NCBI RefSeq assembly: GCF_042682565.1
Contig: NZ_JBHUIC010000008.1
Reading direction: 5' to 3' (one strand)
Source of the DNA: Pistricoccus aurantiacus
GTDB taxonomy: Bacteria; Pseudomonadota; Gammaproteobacteria; Pseudomonadales; Halomonadaceae
DNA: 64,000 nucleotides
Both the position numbers and the translations under genes were made by a program. Shown here piece after piece: positions 1-8,259 of this stretch (positions within the stretch are counted from its first letter, which is position 1; every line of letters starts with the position of its first letter). The notes beneath the pieces are model-generated. The model was given only the letters and a program-made list of their open reading frames with translations. It was not told where the DNA came from and searched no databases.

Positions 1-1651
1 GCACCGTGGCGGCCCGCAGGCTGGCATCCACCTGGGGCGTGACCTGGGCGCCTACGGTCAGGCTGCCTTCGACCAACACGCCTTTATGCAGATGATGGCC
101 GTCCTGTTTCTGGGTATCCATGACCTGGAAGCGTCCGCTCTCGCCGATCAGGTAGCCGGTGTCGCCGACCTGACCGCCGGACTCGCCGTAGAACGGCGTG
201 CGATCCAGCACCACCAACGCCTGACGACCTTCCTCGAGGGCTCTCAAGGCATTGCCCTGGCTATCCAGAAGCGCGGTCACGACGGCCTGATCCTCCAGCC
301 GGTCGTAGCCGGTAAAGGTGGTTTCGCCTTCGAGCTCCAGGGCCGCGCCGTACTCCGCGCCGAACTGGCTGGCGGCTCGAGCGCGCTGACGCTGGGCTTC
401 CAGTTCCCGCTCGAAGCCCGCCTCGTCGAGAGTGACGCCGCGCTCCCGACAGACGTCCGCGGTCAGATCGAAGGGAAAGCCGTAGGTATCGTAGAGCTTG
501 AAGACGGTCTCACCGGGCAGCACCTCGCCTTCGAGATTTTCGAGGGCGGATTCCAGCAATCCCATGCCGTGATCCAGGGTACGGGCGAACTGCTCTTCTT
601 CCTTGAGGAGCACCTTCTCGATCTGCTCCCGGGCGCTGTGTAGCTCCGGGTAGGCATCGCCCATCTCTTCGTCCAACGCCGCGACCAGTTGATGAAAGAA
701 CGGCTCGCTGGCACCCAGTTTATGGCCATGACGGATGGCGCGACGAATGATCCGCCGCAGCACGTAGCCACGCCCTTCGTTGGCGGGTAGCACGCCGTCG
801 GCGATCAGGAAGGCGCAGGAGCGAATATGATCGGCGATGACCCGCAGGGAAGGCGTGGTGATCTCGTTGTGACCGGTCGCTTTCGCGGCGGCGGCCAGCA
901 GGTTCTGAAACAGGTCGATCTCGTAGTTGGAATGCACTCCCTGCAGCACCGCGGCGATACGCTCGAGCCCCATGCCGGTATCGATGGAAGGCTTGGGCAG
1001 CGGGTTCATGTTGCCCGCCGCGTCCCGTTCGTACTGCATGAACACCAGATTCCAGATCTCGATATACCGATCGCCGTCTTCTTCCGGGCTGCCCGGCGGC
1101 CCGCCGTCCACCTCCGGGCCGTGATCATAGAAGATTTCCGAGCAGGGACCGCAGGGGCCGGTATCGCCCATCTGCCAGAAGTTGTCTTCGTCGAGCCGTG
1201 AAAAACGCGCTGGATCGATGCCGATCTCGTCCTTCCAGATACGCTCGGCTTCATCGTCGCTGATATGCACGGTTACCCAGAGCCTCTCCGGCGGCAGTCC
1301 GAATCGTTCCGTCAACAGCATCCAGGCGAAGCGAATGGCGTCGCGCTTGAAGTAGTCGCCGAAGCTGAAATTGCCGAGCATTTCGAAGAAGGTATGGTGG
1401 CGGGCGGTATAGCCGACGTTGTCCAGGTCGTTATGCTTGCCGCCGGCGCGCACGCAGCGTTGGGCGGAGGTCGCCCGTAGGTAGGGCCGCAACTCGCGTC
1501 CGAGAAACACATCCTTGAAGGGCACCATGCCCGCGTTGGTGAACAGCAGGGTGGGATCGTTGTCGGGCACCAGAGAACTCGTCGGTACGATGCTGTGCCC
1601 TTGCTCTTCGAAGAAGGTCAGGAAGGCCTGTCTGATCTCTGCGCTTTTCAT
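1..1651 (-). CDS. alaS: alanyl-tRNA synthetase, C-terminal part beyond window
   Basis: Class II aminoacyl-tRNA synthetase that charges tRNA-Ala in the cytoplasm. The frame is open from the ATG at 1651 to the window edge, giving about 550 of the usual 870 or so residues. The start MKSAEIRQAF, then SSLVPDNDPTLLFTNAGM and the RxTSAQRCVRAGGKHNDL stretch, are the family's N-terminal catalytic signature. The editing-domain start (TPFYGESGGQVGDTG) is reached before the edge; the HxxxH editing zinc site and C-Ala domain lie outside. It lies downstream of recX in the same direction, the usual order pncC-recA-recX-alaS. Identity is seen directly; only completeness is unknown. Confidence 0.97.
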   Translation of the reverse strand, partial: MKSAEIRQAFLTFFEEQGHSIVPTSSLVPDNDPTLLFTNAGMVPFKDVFLGRELRPYLRATSAQRCVRAGGKHNDLDNVGYTARHHTFFEMLGNFSFGDYFKRDAIRFAWMLLTERFGLPPERLWVTVHISDDEAERIWKDEIGIDPARFSRLDEDNFWQMGDTGPCGPCSEIFYDHGPEVDGGPPGSPEEDGDRYIEIWNLVFMQYERDAAGNMNPLPKPSIDTGMGLERIAAVLQGVHSNYEIDLFQNLLAAAAKATGHNEITTPSLRVIADHIRSCAFLIADGVLPANEGRGYVLRRIIRRAIRHGHKLGASEPFFHQLVAALDEEMGDAYPELHSAREQIEKVLLKEEEQFARTLDHGMGLLESALENLEGEVLPGETVFKLYDTYGFPFDLTADVCRERGVTLDEAGFERELEAQRQRARAASQFGAEYGAALELEGETTFTGYDRLEDQAVVTALLDSQGNALRALEEGRQALVVLDRTPFYGESGGQVGDTGYLIGESGRFQVMDTQKQDGHHLHKGVLVEGSLTVGAQVTPQVDASLRAATV

Positions 1652-1812
1652 AGTAAATCCGTGGCGATAAGCGTGATGACGCCTGGCTGACGCCGAATTG
1701 GCGCGCCCCGGGGCCGTCGCAAGTGCGCCAGTATAACGCAGTCGTCGGCCAATTTTCAGCGGCGGATTGTCGTTGGTGAGGATGGAAGAAAGAGGGTTTG
1801 GGCGGGTAGGGG

Positions 1813-2277
1813 TTAGTCGTCGCACTCCTCCCAGGCGTGAGACAAGGCGTGACGCACCTGCTCGAAGTCGAAGCCGCGCCCGGCCAGGAAGCGCTCTCGG
1901 CGCGCCCGTTCCCGGGGCGTATCACCGGGGGAATCGAAGCGCCGCGCCAGGGTATCGCAGGCAATCGCGAACCAGTCGACATCGGTATTCACAAGCGTAT
2001 CGCCGATCAGTTCACGATCTACTCCGCGCTGCTGTAGTTCACCACGAATCTTGAGCGCGCCCTGGCCACGACTCAGACGCGAGCGCAGGAAGCTTTGCGC
2101 GAAACGAGCGTCGGACTGCAGGTCTCGCGCGGCGAGATCGTCGAGGCACTCATGGACCTCGCGGCTGTCGTGCCCTTTGGCCGCGAGCCGGCCTGCCAGT
2201 TCGGCACGGGAATATTCCCGCCGAGCCAGCAGGCGAATGGCGTCGTCCTCGATGGTTTTCGTCGCGGAGGACGCCAT
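1813..2277 (-). CDS. recX: RecX, regulator of RecA
   Basis: Small three-helix-repeat protein that binds RecA filaments and modulates their growth and activity. The protein is about 154 residues, normal for the family. It shows the RecX pattern: a basic N-terminal repeat with LLARREYSRAELAGRL, a central DDLAARDLQSDARFAQSFLRSR and an R-rich C-terminal repeat ending near FEQVRHALSHAWEE. The recA stop codon (2281-2283) is followed immediately by a possible GTG (2280) and then ATG (2277); I chose the ATG, but a GTG start would add one residue. The contact with recA implies co-transcription from the LexA-controlled recA promoter. Confidence 0.93.
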   Translation of the reverse strand: MASSATKTIEDDAIRLLARREYSRAELAGRLAAKGHDSREVHECLDDLAARDLQSDARFAQSFLRSRLSRGQGALKIRGELQQRGVDRELIGDTLVNTDVDWFAIACDTLARRFDSPGDTPRERARRERFLAGRGFDFEQVRHALSHAWEECDD

Positions 2278-2280
2278 CAC

Positions 2281-3339
2281 TTAAAGCTTTTCATCCTGGG
2301 GTTGCTCTTCCAGGGCGGGCTCTTCCTGCTTGGCCTTGGGCTCCGGCTGGGCCAGCAGTTGCCCGCGGATGCCGCTTTCGATCTCGTCCATGATCGCGGG
2401 GTTGTCTTCGAGGAACTGGGCCGCGTTGGCCTTGCCCTGGCCGATCTTGTTGCCTTTGTAGCTGTACCAGGCGCCGGCCTTGTCCACCAGGCCGCACTGC
2501 ACCCCCAGATCGACCACTTCGCCGGCGTGGTAGATGCCCTTGCCGTAGAGAATCTGGAACTCCGCCTGGCGGAAAGGCGGCGCCACCTTGTTCTTGACCA
2601 CCTTGACCCGGGTCTCGTTGCCGGTGACCTCGTCACCCTGCTTCACCGAGCCGGTGCGGCGAATGTCCAGGCGTACGCTGGAATAGAACTTGAGGGCGTT
2701 GCCGCCGGTGGTGGTTTCGGGGCTACCGAACATCACGCCGATCTTCATGCGGATCTGGTTGATGAACACCACCATGCAGTTGGCGTTCTTGATATTGCCG
2801 GTGATCTTGCGCAGGGCCTGGGACATCAGACGCGCCTGCAGGCCGACATGGGAATCCCCCATTTCCCCCTCGATCTCCGCCCGGGGGGTCAGCGCCGCCA
2901 CGGAATCGATGATGATCACGTCCACACCGCCGGAGCGCACCAGCATGTCGCAGATTTCCAGTGCCTGCTCGCCGGTGTCCGGCTGAGAGACCAGCAGGTC
3001 GTCGAGATTGACGCCGAGCTTTTCCGCGTAGCTGGGATCGAGGGCGTGCTCCGCATCGATGAAAGCGCAGGTCTTGCCCTGCTTCTGAGCCTGGGCGATC
3101 ACGGAAAGGGTCAGGGTAGTCTTGCCGGAAGATTCCGGGCCGTAGATCTCCACCACCCGACCGAAGGGCAGACCGCCGATACCCAGGGCGATATCCAGCC
3201 CCAGAGAGCCGGTGGATACCGAGGGCATGACCACCCGCGGGGTATCTCCCAGGCGCATCACGGCGCCCTTGCCGAACTGGCGCTCGATCTGCGAGAGCGC
3301 CGCATTGAGCGCCTTGGAGCGATTGTCATCCTGTGCCAT
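2281..3339 (-). CDS. recA: RecA recombinase
   Basis: DNA strand-exchange ATPase that also triggers LexA self-cleavage in the SOS response. The length of 352 residues is normal. The Walker A motif GPESSGKT is at about residues 67-74, the Walker B region is VDVIIIDSVAALTP, the L2-loop stretch is FINQIRMKIGVMFGSPETTTGGNALKFY, and the acidic C-terminal tail ends QDEKL. A LexA-type operator lies about 100 bp upstream (3436-3451). The gene is followed with no gap by recX. No defects seen. Confidence 0.99.
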   Translation of the reverse strand: MAQDDNRSKALNAALSQIERQFGKGAVMRLGDTPRVVMPSVSTGSLGLDIALGIGGLPFGRVVEIYGPESSGKTTLTLSVIAQAQKQGKTCAFIDAEHALDPSYAEKLGVNLDDLLVSQPDTGEQALEICDMLVRSGGVDVIIIDSVAALTPRAEIEGEMGDSHVGLQARLMSQALRKITGNIKNANCMVVFINQIRMKIGVMFGSPETTTGGNALKFYSSVRLDIRRTGSVKQGDEVTGNETRVKVVKNKVAPPFRQAEFQILYGKGIYHAGEVVDLGVQCGLVDKAGAWYSYKGNKIGQGKANAAQFLEDNPAIMDEIESGIRGQLLAQPEPKAKQEEPALEEQPQDEKL

Positions 3340-3435
3340 GCATGGCCTCCTGAAATGAAATAAAGCCGCCGACGGAAAGGGTCAGCATACGCGATTCGTC
3401 AAGAATACGATGGTTCGAAAAGCCGGCTTGGAAAG

Positions 3436-3451
3436 CTGTATGGTTGAACAG
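3436..3451 (-). promoter_or_regulatory. LexA (SOS) box upstream of recA
   Basis: The 16 bases on the plus strand are CTGTATGGTTGAACAG, that is CTGT, 8 bases, ACAG, matching the gammaproteobacterial LexA consensus CTGT-N8-ACAG. It lies in the 157-bp gap between recA and pncC, about 97 bp before the recA ATG. The flanking bases are AT-rich towards the pncC side. RecA autoregulation through LexA is established in this class; occupancy here is inferred. Confidence 0.88.
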
Positions 3452-3496
3452 TATTATGCCGCAAAAGTTCCGCTGCGCCTACTGCTGTTTTCCGTA

Positions 3497-4012
3497 TTAT
3501 CTTGCTGCGCCATCCGCGACTCGCTCAAGTAGCCCGCGCAGCGCCATACGTACGGATTGTTCTCTTACCGAGCCACGATCGCCGGAAAAGTGAAAGCACT
3601 GGGCCTGCTGGCAACGCGCATCACCCCAGGCCAGCCAGACCGTGCCCACCGGCTTTTCATCGCTGCCGCCGTCCGGGCCGGCCACGCCGCTGACCGCCAC
3701 TCCCAGATCCGCCCCGCTGTCGATGCAGGCGCCGGCCACCATGGCCTCGACCACTTCGCCGCTGACCGCTCCCATCTGCTCCAGCAGAGGTTGCGGCACC
3801 CCCAGCAAACGGGCCTTGGCGGCGTTGGAATAGGTCACGTAGCCGGTTTCGAAATAGGCGGAGCTGCCGGCGATCGCCGTGATGGCGCTGGCCACGCCAC
3901 CGCCGGTGCAGGATTCCGCGGTGGTCACGCTGACCCCATGTTCGCGGCACCGCTCGCCAAGCTCGCGAGCCAGTGAAAGCGCATCGGAATGCTCGAAGGT
4001 GTTATCTGACAT
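3497..4012 (-). CDS. pncC: nicotinamide-nucleotide amidohydrolase PncC (CinA C-terminal domain)
   Basis: Deamidates nicotinamide mononucleotide to nicotinate mononucleotide in the pyridine nucleotide cycle. The protein is 171 residues, the single-domain CinA C-terminal form without the N-terminal MoeA-like domain. Motifs seen are TTAESCTGG (about residues 30-38, containing the catalytic Ser), the GYVTYSNAAKARLLGV stretch and VSGVAGPDGG (about 107-116). It lies upstream of recA in the same direction, as in many gammaproteobacteria, but the recA LexA box lies between them, so recA can be transcribed separately. Confidence 0.95.
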   Translation of the reverse strand: MSDNTFEHSDALSLARELGERCREHGVSVTTAESCTGGGVASAITAIAGSSAYFETGYVTYSNAAKARLLGVPQPLLEQMGAVSGEVVEAMVAGACIDSGADLGVAVSGVAGPDGGSDEKPVGTVWLAWGDARCQQAQCFHFSGDRGSVREQSVRMALRGLLERVADGAAR

Positions 4013-4103
4013 GCCATGTCTCCACGAGTAGAATAGTGCCTTTTAACACCAAGCCAGTGTCCGGATTGCGATCCGACAAGCGTCTTAAGGTAATCAATAC
4101 ATC

Positions 4104-6686
4104 ATGACCCAGGCCAGCGCCTCACACACGCCCATGATGGCGCAGTATCTGAAGATCAAGCGCGAACACCCGGACGTGCTGCTGTTCTATCGCATGGGAG
4201 ACTTCTACGAGCTGTTCTTCGACGACGCCAAGCGCGCGGCGAAACTGCTGGATATCACCTTGACCCGTCGCGGCCAATCCGCGGGACAACCGATTCCCAT
4301 GGCCGGGGTGCCCTATCATAGCGCGGAAGGCTATCTGTCGCGGCTGGTCAAGGCGGGAGAATCCGTGGCCATTTGCGAGCAGATCGGCGATCCCGCTCTG
4401 GCCAAAGGGCCAGTGGAGCGCAAGGTCGTGCGTATCGTCACCCCGGGCACCCTGCACGACGAGGCGCTGCTCGACGCCCATCGCGACAACCTGCTGCTGG
4501 CGCTGCATTCCCAGAGCAACTGCTGGGGACTGGCCTGGCTCGAGCTTTCCAGCGGCCGTTTCAGCGTGCTTGAAGTCGAGAGCGAGGCGGAGATGCTGTC
4601 GGAAGTGCAGCGGCTCAATCCGGCGGAACTGCTGATCAGCGAAGATTCGGAGCCGCTGCAGGCGCTTGGGGGTCGCAGCGGCCTGCGCCGCCAGAGCGCC
4701 TGGCTCTTCGATCGGGATTCCGCCACCCGCCTGCTGTGCGACCAGTTCCAGGTGCAGGATCTGCGCGGCTTCGGCTGCGCGCATCTACAGGTGGCGATCA
4801 CCGCCGCCGGGGTGCTGATGGACTACGCCCGGGACACCCAGCGCTCCGCCCTGCCCCACGTCACCGCCATCAGCGTCGAGAATCGCGACGAAGCGGTGAT
4901 CATCGACGCCGCCAGCCGCCGCAACCTGGAAATCGATCTCAACCTCTCCGGGAGCACCGACAACACCCTGGCAAGTGTCTTGGACACCACCGCCACCGCC
5001 ATGGGCTCGCGATTGCTCAAGCGCTGGCTCAATCGTCCCCTGCGCGACCGAACGTTGCTCGGCGCCCGCCAGGGGGCGGTGCAACTGCTGCTGGAAAGCG
5101 ATGCTCTCCCCCTCCTTCATGAAACCCTCAAGGCCATCGGCGATATGGAGCGCATCCTCGCCCGAGTCGCTCTGCGCAGTGCCCGACCCCGGGATCTGGC
5201 GCGGCTGCGGGACGCCTTGGCGGCGCTGCCCGGCCTGCAAGACGAACTATTGGAGTTCGCTGAAGGAACCGTCCTGGACGAGCTGCGCCAGCGTATTCGT
5301 CCCTTTCCCGAACTGGCGGACATGCTCAGGCGCGCCCTGGTGGACAATCCCCCGGTGGTGATCCGCGACGGCGGCGTGATCGCCGAAGGCTTCGATGTGG
5401 AACTCGACGACTATCGCGGTCTGGCGGAACACGCCGGGGATTATCTCGTGGAACTCGAAACCCGGGAACGCCAGCGCAGCGGCCTGGCGGGGCTCAAGGT
5501 CGGCTACAACCGGGTGCACGGCTACTATATCGAGATTCCCCGGGCCCAGGCCAAGGACGTCCCAAGCGACTATATTCGCCGCCAGACCCTGAAGAACGCG
5601 GAGCGCTTCATCATTCCGGAGCTCAAGGAATTCGAGGACAAGGCACTTTCCGCCAAGTCCCGCGCCCTGGCCCGGGAGAAACTGCTCTACGAGAGCCTGA
5701 TCGACAACCTGAACGCGGAGCTTGGTGCCCTGCAGGCCACCAGCCAGGCCCTGGCGACCCTGGACGTGCTGGGCGCCTTCGCCGAACGGGCCCTGGCGCT
5801 GGATTTCGTCAGGCCGAACCTCGTCGAAAATCCAGGCATCCATATCGAGGCGGGACGCCATCCGGTGGTGGAACAGGTCAGCGAGATCCCCTTCGTACCC
5901 AACGACCTGTGCTTCGACGAGCGGCGACGCATGCTGGTGATCACCGGCCCCAACATGGGCGGCAAGTCCACCTACATGCGCCAGGCGGCGCTGATCACCC
6001 TGCTTGCCTATACCGGCAGCTTCGTGCCCGCCAGCCGGGCGACCATCGGTCCGGTGGATCGCATCTTCACCCGTATCGGCTCCAGCGACGACCTGGCCGG
6101 TGGGCGCTCCACCTTCATGGTGGAGATGACGGAAACCGCCAATATCCTGCATAACGCCACGGAATATAGCCTGGTGCTGATGGACGAGATCGGCCGCGGC
6201 ACCAGCACCTTCGACGGCCTTTCCCTGGCCTGGGCCAGCGCGGAATACCTGACTCAGCGCCGCGCCTTCACCTTGTTCGCCACCCATTATTTCGAGATGA
6301 CCGGCTTGACGGATCTGGCGGAGGGCGTGGCCAACGTGCACCTGAGCGCCGTGGAGCACAAGGATGGCATCGTCTTCATGCATCGGGTGGAGGAAGGTCC
6401 GGCAAGCCAGAGCTATGGCCTGCAAGTCGCTCAACTGGCCGGGGTGCCGAAAGCAGTGATCAACCGAGCGCGGGAAAAGCTCGCGGCGCTGGAACAGCAG
6501 GAAGTCGACCAGGGTCAACACAAGGCAAGAGCACCGCGTCGAGGGAAACCCGCAGCGCCGATGCAAAGCGATCTGTTCGCCAGCGCCCCGCACCCGCTGG
6601 TGGAGGAGCTTGAAACCCTGGAACTGGACGATCTGTCTCCCCGCCAGGCGCTGGATCTGCTCTACCGTTGGCGCAGGACACTTTGA
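4104..6686 (+). CDS. mutS: DNA mismatch repair protein MutS
   Basis: Mismatch-recognition ATPase of methyl-directed repair. The length of 860 residues is normal for MutS1. The mismatch-stacking Phe-X-Glu motif is present in GDFYELFF (F34, E36). The core and clamp domains follow, and the ABC-type ATPase has Walker A GPNMGGKST at about residue 615, the ST(S)xF-like region GGRSTFMVEM and Walker B VLMDEIGRGTSTFDG. The C-terminal tail ends SPRQALDLLYRWRRTL, the family's usual tetramerisation end. It is divergent from pncC and followed by fdxA. Confidence 0.99.
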   Translation: MTQASASHTPMMAQYLKIKREHPDVLLFYRMGDFYELFFDDAKRAAKLLDITLTRRGQSAGQPIPMAGVPYHSAEGYLSRLVKAGESVAICEQIGDPALAKGPVERKVVRIVTPGTLHDEALLDAHRDNLLLALHSQSNCWGLAWLELSSGRFSVLEVESEAEMLSEVQRLNPAELLISEDSEPLQALGGRSGLRRQSAWLFDRDSATRLLCDQFQVQDLRGFGCAHLQVAITAAGVLMDYARDTQRSALPHVTAISVENRDEAVIIDAASRRNLEIDLNLSGSTDNTLASVLDTTATAMGSRLLKRWLNRPLRDRTLLGARQGAVQLLLESDALPLLHETLKAIGDMERILARVALRSARPRDLARLRDALAALPGLQDELLEFAEGTVLDELRQRIRPFPELADMLRRALVDNPPVVIRDGGVIAEGFDVELDDYRGLAEHAGDYLVELETRERQRSGLAGLKVGYNRVHGYYIEIPRAQAKDVPSDYIRRQTLKNAERFIIPELKEFEDKALSAKSRALAREKLLYESLIDNLNAELGALQATSQALATLDVLGAFAERALALDFVRPNLVENPGIHIEAGRHPVVEQVSEIPFVPNDLCFDERRRMLVITGPNMGGKSTYMRQAALITLLAYTGSFVPASRATIGPVDRIFTRIGSSDDLAGGRSTFMVEMTETANILHNATEYSLVLMDEIGRGTSTFDGLSLAWASAEYLTQRRAFTLFATHYFEMTGLTDLAEGVANVHLSAVEHKDGIVFMHRVEEGPASQSYGLQVAQLAGVPKAVINRAREKLAALEQQEVDQGQHKARAPRRGKPAAPMQSDLFASAPHPLVEELETLELDDLSPRQALDLLYRWRRTL

Positions 6687-6751
6687 CGCGGCGAATCACT
6701 GGAAACAGGCGCTTTCGAGGCGTCAAATATGCTGATGTAATCAATGCCCTC

Positions 6752-6777
6752 GCGCCGCTTGTGGCCCGGCCCGGCGC
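6752..6777 (+). terminator. weak hairpin after mutS
   Basis: A 6-bp GC stem (GCGCCG at 6752-6757 and CGGCGC at 6772-6777) lies 66 bp after the mutS stop and is followed by ATTTTA. The T stretch is short, so intrinsic termination is only possible. Confidence 0.35.
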
Positions 6778-6784
6778 ATTTTAC

Positions 6785-6898
6785 AATACGCTTCATTTTT
6801 ATGGTTATAAAAAATATTTTTATATTTCTTAAAAGAATATAAACATTTTAGAGAACATCAGTCCGTTTCAGCATTTCATTTTATGATCGAGGGAAGCC
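6785..6898 (+). promoter_or_regulatory. AT-rich leader of fdxA with near-palindrome
   Basis: About 110 bp of strikingly AT-rich DNA in an otherwise GC-rich neighbourhood lie directly before fdxA. It contains a near-perfect inverted repeat TATAAAAAATATTTTTATA at 6806-6824. This is the likely promoter region; the repeat could be an operator or an UP-like element. No specific regulator can be named from sequence alone. Confidence 0.45.
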
Positions 6899-7222
6899 AT
6901 GACATTTGTCGTTACCGAAAACTGCATCAAGTGCAAATACACCGACTGCGTGGAAGTCTGCCCGGTGGACTGCTTTTACGAAGGCCCCAATTTCCTGGTC
7001 ATTCATCCCGACGAATGCATCGACTGCGCCCTCTGCGAACCGGAATGCCCGGCGGAAGCGATCTTTGCCGAAGACGAACTGCCGGATAGCCAGCAAGAAT
7101 TTATCGAGATCAACGCGGAACTCGCGGAAGAATGGCCGAATATCTCCGAGAAGAAGGATCCCTTGCCGGACGCGGAAGAATGGGACGGCAAGCCCGGCAA
7201 GCGGGAGTTGCTTGAGAGGTAA
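6899..7222 (+). CDS. fdxA: 7Fe ferredoxin FdxA
   Basis: Small soluble electron carrier with one [3Fe-4S] and one [4Fe-4S] cluster, Azotobacter FdI type. The 107 residues are normal. Cysteines are at positions 9, 12, 17, 21, 25, 40, 43, 46 and 50. By analogy with FdI, C9, C17 and C50 hold the 3Fe cluster and C21, C40, C43 and C46 the 4Fe cluster. The C-terminal half is strongly acidic (EFIEINAELAEEWPNI), typical of this family. The mutS-fdxA order is conserved in Pseudomonas-type genomes; there rpoS follows, here an accessory island does. Confidence 0.96.
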   Translation: MTFVVTENCIKCKYTDCVEVCPVDCFYEGPNFLVIHPDECIDCALCEPECPAEAIFAEDELPDSQQEFIEINAELAEEWPNISEKKDPLPDAEEWDGKPGKRELLER

Positions 7223-7228
7223 TGCAAG

Positions 7229-7257
7229 GCTTCGCGGCAACCTTGGAGCCGCGAAGC
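7229..7257 (+). terminator. hairpin after fdxA
   Basis: A perfect 10-bp stem (GCTTCGCGGC at 7229-7238, GCCGCGAAGC at 7248-7257) with a 9-base loop begins 7 bp after the fdxA stop codon. There is no good T run after it on either strand. It probably ends or stabilises the fdxA transcript, and it marks the edge of the accessory island. Confidence 0.5.
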
Positions 7258-7296
7258 AGTGTTAAAACTGGCCGGCGACAGCGCCTGATCAAATGA

Positions 7297-7578
7297 CTAC
7301 CGCTTACCTTCCAGACCATGCCATATCCGGAGAATGATGATGGCGCTGGCATGCACTGAATAGCGAACAACATACTTGTCAAACACCATGTCTCGGACTG
7401 ACTCCGGCACCGGCGCCAATTCAACCGGTGCTCCCAATTTGGGAAAATCCGGTAGCAACTCGATTTTAGTCACCAGCTTCGCGGCGACTCTGGCTGCCGC
7501 GGAAGGATTGTGGACTGCGATGAACTCCCTGAGGCGCTTCAAATCTTCAATGGCTTCATCCGTGTAAACCAGTTTCAC
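7297..7578 (-). CDS. RelE/ParE-family toxin
   Basis: 93-residue protein of the RelE/ParE fold. It begins MKLVYTDEAIEDLKRLREFI, with the typical N-terminal two-helix hairpin, and ends with the beta strands carrying VFDKYVVRYSVHASAIIILRIWHG, where the R-Y-x-V and IxxLRIWHGxE pattern matches ParE toxins. Members poison DNA gyrase (ParE) or cleave mRNA on the ribosome (RelE); the target here cannot be told from sequence. Its start overlaps the end of the upstream antitoxin gene by 4 bp, the classic antitoxin-first arrangement. Confidence 0.88.
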   Translation of the reverse strand: MKLVYTDEAIEDLKRLREFIAVHNPSAAARVAAKLVTKIELLPDFPKLGAPVELAPVPESVRDMVFDKYVVRYSVHASAIIILRIWHGLEGKR

Positions 7579-7847
7579 TTACCTGACTCCGGCGCGTCCC
7601 GCTCGTTATCGGCTCCCCAGCTACTGAGCCAATCATGCACCTCGCCGGCGTCGACGACTTTTCCCTGAGCGGCAGACTCCATCGCCTCTAACGTTTGCTG
7701 CCAACGCTCCTGCTCGCGCTGCTGCTTTTCAATGTATTCCGACAATGCCTGATTGATCACCCAGCCCTTGCTCCGATGGAGCCTGCTAGCGATTGCCTCG
7801 AGATGTTGCTCAACCTCTGCCTGAAGACGAACTGTGGTGACGCTCAT
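7575..7847 (-). CDS. ribbon-helix-helix antitoxin (CopG/ParD-like)
   Basis: 90-residue partner of the downstream toxin. The N-terminus MSVTTVRLQAEVEQHLEAIA followed by RSKGWVINQALSEYI is a ribbon-helix-helix DNA-binding domain (about residues 3-45). The acidic, flexible C-terminus should wrap the toxin. As in other such systems it probably represses its own promoter; no clear operator was recognised in the 180 bp upstream. Its last codons overlap the toxin start (7575-7578). Confidence 0.88.
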   Translation of the reverse strand: MSVTTVRLQAEVEQHLEAIASRLHRSKGWVINQALSEYIEKQQREQERWQQTLEAMESAAQGKVVDAGEVHDWLSSWGADNERDAPESGK

Positions 7848-7990
7848 TACAGTACCCTCGAATTCGATAACTACACTGTATTACAGCATAGTCGACAAGG
7901 GTGTGCCAAAGACTCGAGGCTAAGCGAGCAAAAGTTAACGGAGCGTAGCTGGGCCTGCTCTATTGTCTTGTTATGCCCGCTTGCGTATCA

Positions 7991-8011
7991 TTGTACAATC
8001 ACTTTGTACAA
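7991..8011 (+). promoter_or_regulatory. paired TTGTACAA palindromes, autoregulatory operator
   Basis: Two identical 8-bp palindromes, TTGTACAA at 7991-7998 and 8004-8011, have centres 13 bp apart. They lie just before the ATG of the Phd/YefM antitoxin (8029). The TGTACA core is the motif bound by YefM in the Escherichia coli yefM-yoeB operator, where two repeats also sit close together. Role as the operator of this pair is inferred. Confidence 0.72.
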
Positions 8012-8028
8012 AAAAGAGATTACTGAAC

Positions 8029-8259
8029 ATGCTAACTGTCAATATTAGCGATCTCAGAGCCAACCTATTGAAATATCTTGAAAAGGCTAGCCACGGCGAG
8101 CAAATTACCGTTACCACCAACGGTAGAGTTTTAGCCACTATCGCTCCTCCAATAGACAAGAAAGCGTTGGCGAAGAAACGGCTGAGCGAACTCTCTGCTA
8201 CTGCCAAAATCAACGATGTAACTAGCCCACTGGACAACCAATGGGATGCAATGCAGTGA
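8029..8259 (+). CDS. Phd/YefM-family antitoxin
   Basis: 76-residue antitoxin starting MLTVNISDLRANLLKYLEKA, followed by GEQITVTTNGRVLATIAPP, the Phd/YefM DNA-binding fold with its characteristic central strand pair. The C-terminus (SELSATAKINDVTSPLDNQWDAMQ) should bind the PIN toxin. I chose the ATG at 8029 because it starts the conserved domain and follows the operator pair; a longer frame from 7963 would run through the operator. The stop codon overlaps the GTG start of the toxin by 4 bases. Confidence 0.9.
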   Translation: MLTVNISDLRANLLKYLEKASHGEQITVTTNGRVLATIAPPIDKKALAKKRLSELSATAKINDVTSPLDNQWDAMQ

